A stretch of 8,768 nt of DNA, taken from contig CALBPX010000067.1 in NCBI GenBank assembly GCA_937899055.1, positions 1-8,768 on the forward strand. Reading direction: 5' to 3'. Positions 1 through 5,804 of the stretch are shown in pieces; the first letter of the stretch is position 1, and every line of letters starts with the position of its first letter. The stretch is from an uncultured Bacteroidales bacterium (lineage in GTDB: Bacteria; Bacteroidota; Bacteroidia; Bacteroidales; UBA932). The notes under the pieces are model-generated. The model was given only the letters and a program-made list of their open reading frames with translations, was not told the origin of the DNA and made no database searches. The position numbers and the translations under genes are program-made.

Positions 1-186
1 GGGCCAGATGTAGCTGTTCCAGGCGCCCATCATCTTGAGGATGGTGATGGGAATCAGCGTGGGCAGGGCCAGGGGCACCATGACCTTCCAGAGGTATTTC
101 CAGTCGCTGGTGCCGTCCACCTTGGCGGCCAGGTAGAGCTCATTGGGGATCTGCAGGAAGTTTTGCCGGAGCAGGTAAATGTAGAT
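1..186 (-). CDS. Sugar ABC transporter permease fragment (MalG/UgpE type), truncated at both ends
   Basis: Read on the minus strand, the frame with codon boundaries at 1-3, 4-6 and so on gives a clear internal piece of a carbohydrate ABC permease of the binding-protein-dependent type. It contains LLRQNFLQIPNEL, then the cytoplasmic EAA-type loop (LAAKVDGTSDW, continuing to VMVPLALP), which docks on the ATPase subunit, then the start of the next membrane helix ending in NSYIWP. The family normally has about 280 residues and six helices; only about 60 residues are present. The gene runs off the window at position 1 and its upstream end is replaced at about 175-192 by unrelated sequence. Third codon positions are nearly all G or C, unlike every other gene here. 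It probably derives from another organism, perhaps a Clostridia relative (inference). The family is certain; the substrate cannot be told. Confidence 0.8.
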   Translation of the reverse strand, partial: MYIYLLRQNFLQIPNELYLAAKVDGTSDWKYLWKVMVPLALPTLIPITILKMMGAWNSYIWP

Positions 187-426
187 GACTCGGTCTTCGT
201 AAAGGTATATGACCTTATAAAGGAAACCCAGCTTTATGACGAACAGAACAACTACCAGCCCTTGTACGATGTAACGGACGGAACCAACTGGTCTTTATGG
301 ATGTCATTTGAAGGCACTTACATATCCACCGGAGGCTATATGAGCGGCCCTAACCACTACAAAGGCCTGAATCAGATTCTCGCATACCTGAAAAACCTGT
401 TCGGCCAGCCTAAGGCAAAAGAATAA
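181..426 (+). CDS. C-terminal fragment of an unrecognised protein, 5' end lost at the junction
   Basis: About 80 residues ending in a stop at 424-426 and followed at once by a terminator, so the 3' end is genuine. The reading frame stays open leftwards to position 1, but that part is the antisense of the permease fragment. The ATG at 163, giving MPEQVN, is therefore unlikely to be a real start, because those codons mirror the permease LRQNF segment. The body has a Bacteroidota composition, with a WSLWMSFEGTYISTGGY strand-rich stretch and a helical tail (LNQILAYLKNLFG). I recognise the general look of small Bacteroidales hypothetical or lipoprotein C-termini but no named family. It converges with the DUF4332 gene. 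Function is not assigned. Confidence 0.6.
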   Translation, partial: VDDSVFVKVYDLIKETQLYDEQNNYQPLYDVTDGTNWSLWMSFEGTYISTGGYMSGPNHYKGLNQILAYLKNLFGQPKAKE

Positions 427-429
427 AAA

Positions 430-459
430 AATCGGGTGTTCATTCAAGGACACCCGATT
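430..459. terminator. Bidirectional intrinsic terminator between convergent genes
   Basis: A 10-bp perfect stem, AATCGGGTGT (430-439) with ACACCCGATT (450-459), encloses a 10-nt loop. An A-run (425-431) precedes it, serving as the T-tract on the minus strand, and a short T-rich stretch (TCTGTTT) follows on the plus strand. It sits 3 nt after the stop of the left gene and about 20 nt beyond the stop of the DUF4332 gene, so it can end transcripts from both directions. Confidence 0.85.
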
Positions 460-478
460 CTGTTTCATAATTGAAAGT

Positions 479-886
479 TTAGTAGGTCATCTTAGGCTCA
501 AGGTTCTTTGCCTCGGCAATCATCTTTTCAACGGTCTTCAGCGGAGGAACAACTCTGGTGAGTTTCTTCTTTGCGTTAACTTCCTCAAGTTTCTTCTGAA
601 GGTTCTCAGGAACGCGGTTGCGGAGTTCCTTTACGGTATCCACTCCGGCAGCCTCCAGCAGCTCGGAGAACTGAGGTCCTATACCCTTGATTCTGAACAG
701 GTCTGCATGATTAGTCCAGCGGAGGATAAGCTTTTCCGGAATTTCGGTAACCTTTGCAAGTTCCTTGCGGCCCTTCGGAGCTGCGCATCTTTCAAGGAGT
801 TCGCTCACTTTGTTGATGCCGGCATCGGTCAGTTTTTTTGCATAAACATCACCTACGCCTTCGATGTCGATGATTTTGTAATCCAT
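479..886 (-). CDS. DUF4332 helix-hairpin-helix protein
   Basis: A 135-residue protein with two helix-hairpin-helix units. The first is at residues 5-30 (IEGVGDVYAKKL, then a DAGI turn) and the second at 64-88 (RIKGIGPQFSELLEAAGVDT). Between them lies the CAAPKGRKELA segment typical of DUF4332 proteins. The I-x-G-I/V-G hairpins resemble those that contact the DNA backbone non-specifically in polymerases, ligases and nucleases, so a nucleic-acid-binding role is plausible, but no DUF4332 function is established to my knowledge. No catalytic domain, signal peptide or membrane segment is seen, so it is probably cytoplasmic. The length is usual for the family. The ATG at 886 is the only sensible start, since the first hairpin begins at residue 5. 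It is monocistronic, bounded by a terminator on one side and a divergent gene on the other. Confidence 0.9.
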   Translation of the reverse strand: MDYKIIDIEGVGDVYAKKLTDAGINKVSELLERCAAPKGRKELAKVTEIPEKLILRWTNHADLFRIKGIGPQFSELLEAAGVDTVKELRNRVPENLQKKLEEVNAKKKLTRVVPPLKTVEKMIAEAKNLEPKMTY

Positions 887-938
887 GGTAATTGTATTAA
901 AAGTTAATGTGAATTTGCAGACCCTGTTTTTACATCTT

Positions 939-946
939 CAAATTTA
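939..946 (-). promoter_or_regulatory. Candidate -7 box for the DUF4332 gene
   Basis: On the minus strand this reads TAAATTTG, an exact match to the Bacteroidota -7 consensus TAnnTTTG, about 53 nt upstream of the ATG. The nearest upstream TTG is 23 nt away, somewhat longer than the usual 19 to 21, so the -33 element is weak. Confidence 0.5.
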
Positions 947-983
947 ATAAAAAAATTCTGCTTAAAAATCAAGACCTTGGCAA

Positions 984-991
984 TAAGTTTG
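984..991 (+). promoter_or_regulatory. Candidate -7 box for the serine protease lipoprotein gene
   Basis: TAAGTTTG matches TAnnTTTG exactly. It would start transcription near 996-998 and give a leader of about 85 nt before the ATG at 1082. I see no good TTTG at the expected -33 distance. It is divergent from the box at 939-946, with 37 nt between them. Confidence 0.45.
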
Positions 992-1005
992 CAATAAAAA
1001 TGTGC

Positions 1006-1043
1006 CTCAGCCGTGCATCACAGCAGAGATCCGCATCGCTGAG
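1006..1043 (+). other. Candidate leader RNA hairpin upstream of the serine protease gene
   Basis: CTCAGC (1006-1011) pairs with GCTGAG (1038-1043). After one C-C mismatch the stem continues with GTGC (1013-1016) and GCAT (1033-1036), including one G-T pair, leaving a 16-nt loop. It lies inside the predicted untranslated leader. There is no T-tract after it (TAAAAACATT follows), so it is not a normal terminator. It may be a stability or regulatory structure, or chance; it matches no riboswitch I recognise. Confidence 0.35.
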
Positions 1044-1081
1044 TAAAAACATTATCGATTAAATCATTGATTGTCAATTAT

Positions 1082-2179
1082 ATGAAAAAGAGCAACACAC
1101 AGATTGCACTGCTGGCGGCATTGGGAGCACTGTTTTACGTTTCGCTGGCAGCCTGCACCAAAGAAAAGAGCGCGGAAGAAATCTACGACCAAAAGGCAAG
1201 CGGAGTGGTAATGATACTCAACGAATACTATTACAGCGTTACCCTGCCCACCGGCAACACATTTTATTTCAGCGATATACAGGACGGCAAACTCCTGAAT
1301 GTTGCATTTTCGCCCAGCCAGGTCAAGACCACCTACTCATTCGGAACCGGCTTCTTCATAGACAAATACGGTGGAATTCTCACAAACCGCCATGTTGTCA
1401 ACCACTATATCAAGAAAAGCGATGTAATGCACTATGTGCAGAACCTGCTTTCCGCCCTGGCTTCCTACGCCCAGGAAAGGCAGGAAAAGGCCATGTACGA
1501 AGGCGGACGCATCTACCAGTATCTGAGGCAGAACCAGATGGACAACAGCGGAGACGGCTACAACCTTGCTCTGCGGCAGAGGCTAAACGAACTCAGCGGC
1601 GAATACCAGGAGGCTCAGAACTACATAGCCCAGCTCAAGATGATAAACGCTTCCCAGATTGCCGTAAGATGCCACAGCAAGATAGGAATAGCCTACAACG
1701 ATTCCTATGTAACCGGACCTTCCGACTTCAAGCAGTGTATGGTTGAAAAAGAATCTGAGGACGAAAATGTTGACCTCGCCCTGGTACGTACCTCCGATGC
1801 CACAACCCCTGAAAATGCGGCCATCTTTTCTACCGGAGTAGATTCCAAGGGCCACGTAAAGGAAACAAGCGCCGATAAACTCACCCTGGACCAGCAGCTC
1901 TATCTGATTGGCTACAATCAGGGAATCGCCCTGGCTTCCACCACGGAAGGCATCAAGGCACAGCTCACATCGGGAAAAATATCCCAGAAACCAGACCAGT
2001 ACCGTCTCCTGTACACCATTCCTATTCTGCAGGGTTCCAGCGGAAGCCCGGTCGTAAACTCCTATGGAGACCTGGTAGCCGTCAACTTTGCGGCCGTGAG
2101 CGGTACCCAGAGTTTCAACTTCGGCATACCAATCCATCAGATCAGGTCTTTCCTGCAAGGCGGAACTGTATTGCAGTAA
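1082..2179 (+). CDS. Lipoprotein with trypsin-like serine protease domain (HtrA/DegP-like, no PDZ)
   Basis: A 365-residue protein from the ATG at 1082. An in-frame TTG at 1067 would add only MIVNY before the signal peptide, so I prefer the ATG. Residues 1-24 form a lipoprotein signal with lipobox SLAAC and lipidated Cys25. The protease domain shows all three chymotrypsin-fold motifs: TNRHVV with His104, VDLALV with Asp231, and QGSSGSPVVN with Ser320 as nucleophile and Gly318 near the oxyanion hole. The C-terminal strands end near residue 358, and no PDZ domain follows. The unusual part is residues about 112-190, a helical, Gln/Glu/Ala/Leu-rich insert between His and Asp; DegP has about 30 residues between its His and Asp, here there are 127. 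It is probably an envelope-anchored protease for quality control or cleavage of a specific substrate. The substrate is unknown. It converges tail to tail with DUF47, with 10 nt between. Confidence 0.85.
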   Translation: MKKSNTQIALLAALGALFYVSLAACTKEKSAEEIYDQKASGVVMILNEYYYSVTLPTGNTFYFSDIQDGKLLNVAFSPSQVKTTYSFGTGFFIDKYGGILTNRHVVNHYIKKSDVMHYVQNLLSALASYAQERQEKAMYEGGRIYQYLRQNQMDNSGDGYNLALRQRLNELSGEYQEAQNYIAQLKMINASQIAVRCHSKIGIAYNDSYVTGPSDFKQCMVEKESEDENVDLALVRTSDATTPENAAIFSTGVDSKGHVKETSADKLTLDQQLYLIGYNQGIALASTTEGIKAQLTSGKISQKPDQYRLLYTIPILQGSSGSPVVNSYGDLVAVNFAAVSGTQSFNFGIPIHQIRSFLQGGTVLQ

Positions 2180-2189
2180 CCTTCAGGAA

Positions 2190-2834
2190 TCAGCCCTCCT
2201 TAACCAGCATCAGCTTTATGCAGTCTCCGATTTCCTTGGCCACATCGGTTGTGTCCTCAAGGGACTGGACTATGTTCTTGCATTTGGTAAGCTCTATGCC
2301 GTTGGTTTCAGCCTCAAACAGATGGCTCATGTAGTTGTCATAGATGTCGTCCACCTCGCTTTCTATCTCTTTGATCCTGGCGCACAGACTCTTGAGCTCA
2401 TCCCCCTTGCTCTTCCACTTGTCAAAATCTGCCGTTATGGCCGAAAGCAGACGGGCATCCTCGGCAATCTGAGCCCCTATTTCCACCCAGCTGCCATCTG
2501 TGTAACCGGGCCTGTAAATGACAAGCTTCTTGGCACTGTCATGAATCATATCAAGAAAACTCTCCATTCTGGAACCCAGAGTCTGAAGGTCTTCACGGTC
2601 AAAAGGAACCTTTTGGCTGCGGTACAGAGTTTCAGAAATCCGGGCATCTATCTCATCGCCCTGGCGTTCAACTTCTTTTATATCGCGATAAATTTCTTTC
2701 TTCTTTTCGTAGGACTCTTCTTTGAGGATGTCTGAAAGCAAGCCGGCGGCCTTAACCGTAAGAGCGCTCTGCTCTCTGAAAAGCGGAAAGAAAACCTCTC
2801 CTCCGCCTCTGCCTGAAAATAATCTGAAAGCCAT
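2190..2834 (-). CDS. DUF47 PhoU-like protein
   Basis: A 214-residue, almost wholly helical protein of the DUF47/PhoU-related family (TIGR00153 type). Seen in the sequence: the N-terminal segment FFPLFREQS, an acidic E-x3-D helix EVERQGDEID (residues 54-63), the PFDREDL motif (77-83), a second acidic helix IESEVDDIYD (157-166), and the C-terminal SLEDTTDVAKEIGD (191-204). In PhoU proteins such E/D-x3-D motifs bind metal clusters on a two-fold pseudo-repeat. The family usually sits next to a Pit-type low-affinity phosphate transporter and is thought to control it. Here no transporter follows: the gene ends against the convergent protease, and the upstream neighbour is divergent. It is full length for the family and has no signal peptide, so it is cytoplasmic. 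The family is certain; the phosphate role is inferred. Confidence 0.9.
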   Translation of the reverse strand: MAFRLFSGRGGGEVFFPLFREQSALTVKAAGLLSDILKEESYEKKKEIYRDIKEVERQGDEIDARISETLYRSQKVPFDREDLQTLGSRMESFLDMIHDSAKKLVIYRPGYTDGSWVEIGAQIAEDARLLSAITADFDKWKSKGDELKSLCARIKEIESEVDDIYDNYMSHLFEAETNGIELTKCKNIVQSLEDTTDVAKEIGDCIKLMLVKEG

Positions 2835-2875
2835 AATACAACAGGACTGTTACCGATGCAAATATTTTTTAACTT

Positions 2876-2914
2876 TACATTTACAAATGTAGTAAAATAT
2901 GAAATCAATGTCAA
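2876..2914 (-). promoter_or_regulatory. DUF47 promoter with an overlapping palindrome in a divergent region
   Basis: On the minus strand, TTG (2914-2912), a 20-nt spacer and TACATTTG (2891-2884) form a good Bacteroidota -33/-7 pair. The -33 element lies inside the first codons of the divergent DUF1460 gene (ATG at 2899). The -7 box is one half of a perfect inverted repeat, TACATTT AC AAATGTA (2876-2891). The plus-strand half, TACATTTA (2876-2883), is one base off consensus and could serve the divergent gene. The arrangement allows mutual exclusion of the two polymerases or binding of a symmetric regulator. Confidence 0.55.
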
Positions 2915-3885
2915 GAAGAACCATCTACGCAATTATTTTTGCGTTGCTATTTGTTTCACTATCAGTAAATTTTGCGGGTGCTCAGGCCGCCGATACCATT
3001 CAGCTGGCACAGAATCCGGATTTCTTTGCCATAACCCTGAAGAAAGACATTCCGGTTGCTGAGCGCATAATGAAAGAACTCCTCCCCTACAAAGACAGCA
3101 AGACAACCGGTGAACTGATGATTATGGCCGCCAAGAAACTTCTTGGAACTCCGTATGTTGCCGGAACTCTGGAAGAAGGAGAGCAGGAAGATGTAAGGGT
3201 ATATCTGAGCAAGACAGACTGCATCATCTTTGTAGAAACCTGCATGAACATGGCCTTGACCGTAAAGCAATACGGCAAAGATGCTGATTTTGAAAAGCTT
3301 TGTCAGATGGTTCGCCAGAGCCGCTACCGTGGCGGACTGGTACGCTGCTACTCAGACCGCATACACTACACCACGGAATGGATCCGTCAGGGCGAGGCCC
3401 GTGGCATTCTGAACGACATAACCGTAGCTGCAGGCGGTCAGGAGTACGACCACCCTATATTCTTCATGACCAAGAACTACAAAAAATACAAGCACCTCAA
3501 AGATGCCGAAGTTGAGGCCAAAGACTGCTGCAGCGAGCCGGGCTCCACAGAAACTTGCACCATGAACCAGGCCACAAAAGACTATTACGCCATTGCAAAA
3601 GCAGAAAAGGAACTCAATTCAAAGCCCTACACCTACATTCCCCAGGAAAAAATCAAAGCCTGCGAAAAGAACATCCGCAGCGGCGACATCATTGGCTATA
3701 TGTCAACCACAAACGGCCTTGACATTGCCCATGTAGTAATGGCATATTGGAGAAAAGACGGCAAACTGGGCTTCATCCATGCCTCAATGGGAAAGATGAA
3801 GGTTGTAGTTGACGAAAAAACCATCGATGAATATGCCAACTCCAGCAAAGGAATAAACGGCATCAAAGTAATCAGGGTAAAATAA
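2899..3885 (+). CDS. Secreted DUF1460 protein, N-acetylmuramoyl-L-alanine amidase-like
   Basis: A 328-residue exported protein with a Sec signal peptide (residues about 1-30, cleavage likely after AGAQA). A second ATG at 2908 is also possible. The rest matches the DUF1460 family of the NlpC/P60 papain-like fold: LLGTPYVAGTLE (81-92), then the nucleophile motif TDCIIFVE with Cys108, RIHYTTEWI (154-162), SGDIIGYMS (261-269), LDIAHVVMAYW with candidate catalytic His278, and FIHAS with His294. Family structures and annotations suggest it cleaves peptidoglycan stem peptides or the muramoyl-alanine bond; the exact bond is not shown by sequence. An odd point is an extra loop with CC at 210-211 and Cys220, plus Cys115, 135, 150 and 255, rich for a periplasmic Bacteroidota protein. 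It is followed 9 nt later by a lipoprotein gene, probably one operon. Cell-wall recycling or remodelling is the likely role. Confidence 0.88.
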   Translation: MKSMSRRTIYAIIFALLFVSLSVNFAGAQAADTIQLAQNPDFFAITLKKDIPVAERIMKELLPYKDSKTTGELMIMAAKKLLGTPYVAGTLEEGEQEDVRVYLSKTDCIIFVETCMNMALTVKQYGKDADFEKLCQMVRQSRYRGGLVRCYSDRIHYTTEWIRQGEARGILNDITVAAGGQEYDHPIFFMTKNYKKYKHLKDAEVEAKDCCSEPGSTETCTMNQATKDYYAIAKAEKELNSKPYTYIPQEKIKACEKNIRSGDIIGYMSTTNGLDIAHVVMAYWRKDGKLGFIHASMGKMKVVVDEKTIDEYANSSKGINGIKVIRVK

Positions 3886-3894
3886 GGCAGCATC

Positions 3895-4719
3895 ATGAAA
3901 AAACAGATAATCACAATTTTGGCAGTGGGCCTTGTATCAGCCTTTGCAACAATCGGTTGCAAAACCACAGCCCAAAAGCAGCTGGAAGCTCTCAACATAG
4001 ATTCGCTCAAGACTCTGACCGTTATGGGAAGCCCGGATTTTGCAAAGAAGGTTGACAGTCTCAGCCGAGCCTACAACACGGAGGACCAGCATCTTATAGA
4101 CTCCGCCAGAGCAGAGGTTGCCGCCTACGACAAAATGATGGCAGACAGCCTGGAAAAGGACGCTCTGATGTGGGCTCTCAACAAGAAAGACGCATTGTTC
4201 TACATTCCGGAAATGGGCTTCAACAAGATTTTGGGCTACCAGATCAAATTCCGAGACCTTTACCTTAAATATATGTCTGAGCAGGATATAAATAAGGAAA
4301 TCCTCCGCGATAACGAAGACCTTTTCCTCTACTACACCGCAAAACCCGTAAATGCCGACAGCGTATATAACGCCAAGATAAGTTACGAGAACATCATATT
4401 CAATATGTTCAAAGCCAATGTTTTTCTTCAGCAATACAACGAGGCTCTGGGATATAACGCCCAGATGACATACCTGATAGAGCAACGCTACGGCAAAAAC
4501 AGCTTCCAATATGCCCGCTGCATTGCAGACGGAATGAAGGTTCTTGTATTCAAGGGCTACAACGACTTGGCCAAAGAACGCCTCAGAGAAGCCGAACATC
4601 TGTACGCAAATCTCCAGATAAAGGCCCAGAAAGACTCTCTGGCAAACATTCCGGCCGACACCCTGAGTTCCATGCGCAAAGACCTGCGTAAATGGTACAA
4701 CCAAAACATCAAGAAATAA
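3895..4719 (+). CDS. Helical lipoprotein of unknown function, downstream of the DUF1460 gene
   Basis: A 274-residue protein with a lipoprotein signal: KK, a hydrophobic segment, and lipobox ATIGC with Cys22. The mature part is mainly helical and charged. Residues about 165-245 contain two helical hairpins of tetratricopeptide-like look, with a FLQQYNEALGYNAQMTYL unit and a KGYNDLAKERLREAEHLYANL-like unit, though not enough repeats to call a TPR protein firmly. It ends in a basic tail (RKWYNQNIKK). I do not recognise a named family. The 9-nt gap from the DUF1460 gene and the shared strand make co-transcription likely, so it may be an outer-membrane partner or scaffold for that enzyme (inference). 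No obvious terminator follows before the tRNA promoter at 4732, so readthrough into the tRNA is possible. Confidence 0.75.
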   Translation: MKKQIITILAVGLVSAFATIGCKTTAQKQLEALNIDSLKTLTVMGSPDFAKKVDSLSRAYNTEDQHLIDSARAEVAAYDKMMADSLEKDALMWALNKKDALFYIPEMGFNKILGYQIKFRDLYLKYMSEQDINKEILRDNEDLFLYYTAKPVNADSVYNAKISYENIIFNMFKANVFLQQYNEALGYNAQMTYLIEQRYGKNSFQYARCIADGMKVLVFKGYNDLAKERLREAEHLYANLQIKAQKDSLANIPADTLSSMRKDLRKWYNQNIKK

Positions 4720-4731
4720 AGAAGAAAAAAA

Positions 4732-4762
4732 TTTGGAGAATAAAAAAAACGCTGTATATTTG
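4732..4762 (+). promoter_or_regulatory. tRNA-Lys promoter
   Basis: TTTG (4732-4735), a 19-nt spacer and TATATTTG (4755-4762) match the Bacteroidota -33/-7 consensus (TTTG and TAnnTTTG) exactly. It would start transcription near 4767-4770, leaving a 5' leader of about 25 nt for RNase P to remove. It is the best promoter in the window. Confidence 0.8.
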
Positions 4763-4794
4763 CAGTCCCAAAACGGAAGCAATTCCAAAAAGCT

Positions 4795-4870
4795 GACTCG
4801 CTAGCTCAGCTGGTAGAGCACGACACTCTTAATGTTGGGGTCCAGGGTTCGATCCCCTGGCGGGTCACCA
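4795..4870 (+). tRNA. tRNA-Lys (anticodon CTT)
   Basis: A complete 76-nt cloverleaf with encoded CCA. The acceptor stem is GACTCGC with GCGGGTC, including one T-G pair. T8 and A9 are followed by D stem GCTC/GAGC, with AGCTGGTA in the loop. The anticodon stem is CGACA with TGTTG (one G-T pair) around loop CTCTTAA, giving anticodon CTT. The variable loop is GGGTC. The T stem CAGGG/CCCTG carries loop TTCGATC. The discriminator is A and the CCA ends at 4870. The CTT anticodon reads AAG lysine codons. No mismatches in the stems suggest decay. Confidence 0.96.
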
Positions 4871-4902
4871 AAAAGCCTTCAGAAACACTCTGAAGGCTTT
4901 TT
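4870..4902. terminator. Strong bidirectional terminator after tRNA-Lys
   Basis: A 14-bp perfect stem, AAAAAGCCTTCAGA (4870-4883) with TCTGAAGGCTTTTT (4889-4902), has a 5-nt loop. The T-run works on the plus strand for the tRNA, and the A-run gives a T-run on the minus strand, so it may also stop pssA transcripts that end at 5000. The first stem base is the final A of the tRNA CCA. Confidence 0.9.
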
Positions 4903-4999
4903 AGTTTCTTAAAGTCAAGCATTTCGCCAGGTTCTTATCTGGTGACAACCTTTTGTAGGCCCCGTTCAAATGATTTGTCAGCAGTTGTGCTTCTTTAGG
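4903..4999. other. Intergenic stretch with no clear feature
   Basis: I see no gene here. A small imperfect hairpin (CGCCAG with CTGGTG, about 4925-4944, one G-T pair) lies downstream of the pssA stop on the minus strand but has no proper T-tract. Confidence 0.4.
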
Positions 5000-5797
5000 T
5001 CAGTCTGAAACTGTTCGCTTTGGCTTGCATGAATAAACCAGCAGAAGGTTCACGAGGATGTAGGTGGTTAGGACGGCCACTATCAAGGTGGGGAATGAAA
5101 AGCCTCCGAGAATTGCCATAACGGCCTCTACGGCAACAATCATAAGGAAGATGTACCTTACACGGTTATCGGCCCAGGAAAGGTTCCTGAACTTCATTGA
5201 GAACATTGGAATACGGCTTACCAGCAGCCAGCAAAGAACCGGCACGGCTACAACGGGCAGCCAACAATACCAACGGCCCCAACTCAACAGAGTGCTGTCA
5301 GACAATGACGAATGTGGGGTAAAATCAATAACCTGCCCGGGCATACAACATATCAGCGCAATGAACAGGATGGCGCAAGAAGGGGTTGCAAGCCCTATGA
5401 AGTTCTCTTTCTGACGGTTATCGTTATTGAACTTTGCCAGACGGAGAGCGGAAAAAACGGCCAGAAGCAGCGGCAGCAATGCCCACAGCCAGTTGTAACC
5501 CAAAAAACTTGAACCCGAATCTGAAGCAGCGCTTGTCAACCCGGCCACATACCAGAAACCTACAACTGCCGGAGCAACCCCAAAACTCACCATATCTGCC
5601 AAGGAATCAAGGTCTTTGCCCAATGGAGAATAAACTCTCAGAGCACGGGCGGCAAGCCCGTCAAGGAAATCGAACACTGCGGCAATAAGAACAAACATCA
5701 GAGCCAATGACGGAGCCTTGCTGAATACTGTGGCAAAGCACCCGCATAGCAGGTTGCAGCAGGTAAGAGCGTTGGGTATGTGTCTTCTGATGCCCAT
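5000..5797 (-). CDS. pssA: CDP-diacylglycerol--serine O-phosphatidyltransferase
   Basis: A 265-residue integral membrane enzyme that transfers phosphatidyl from CDP-diacylglycerol to serine, giving phosphatidylserine and CMP, the step before decarboxylation to phosphatidylethanolamine. The CDP-alcohol phosphatidyltransferase signature D-G-x2-A-R-x8-G-x3-D-x3-D is complete: Asp46, Gly47, Ala50, Arg51, Gly60, Asp64 and Asp68, with the additional Asp43. These aspartates bind the two metal ions. Several hydrophobic segments (about 28-43, 72-88, 103-118, 140-152, 178-193, 214-230, 235-256) fit the multi-helix fold. The N-terminus MGIRRHIPNALTCCNLLCG matches the usual start of the Bacteroidota enzyme, which supports the ATG at 5797. 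The C-terminal hydrophobic part makes it longer than minimal PssA. The decarboxylase gene psd, often nearby, is absent from the window. Confidence 0.93.
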   Translation of the reverse strand: MGIRRHIPNALTCCNLLCGCFATVFSKAPSLALMFVLIAAVFDFLDGLAARALRVYSPLGKDLDSLADMVSFGVAPAVVGFWYVAGLTSAASDSGSSFLGYNWLWALLPLLLAVFSALRLAKFNNDNRQKENFIGLATPSCAILFIALICCMPGQVIDFTPHSSLSDSTLLSWGRWYCWLPVVAVPVLCWLLVSRIPMFSMKFRNLSWADNRVRYIFLMIVAVEAVMAILGGFSFPTLIVAVLTTYILVNLLLVYSCKPKRTVSD

Positions 5798-5804
5798 ATC
5801 GTTG

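Noticed and set aside
163..180. Possible ATG start of a complete 87-residue plus-strand gene
   Set aside because: The codons from 163 to about 180 are the antisense of the conserved permease LLRQNF segment, so this start belongs to the foreign fragment.
1583..2158. Minus-strand open frame of 191 codons
   Set aside because: It is the shadow of the serine protease gene, which carries the Asp and Ser motifs in this interval.
2153..2176. Inverted repeat CTGCAA/TTGCAG as a terminator between the convergent protease and DUF47 genes
   Set aside because: The stem is only 6 bp with a 12-nt loop, lies within the protease coding sequence, and no T-tract follows.
2322..2735. Plus-strand open frame of 137 codons
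   Set aside because: It is the shadow of the DUF47 gene, which is full length and well recognised.
3937..4788. Long minus-strand open frame of 283 codons
   Set aside because: It lies opposite the lipoprotein gene, which has a proper lipobox and operon spacing. The antisense product is Val/Phe/Leu-rich without family motifs and runs into the tRNA promoter.
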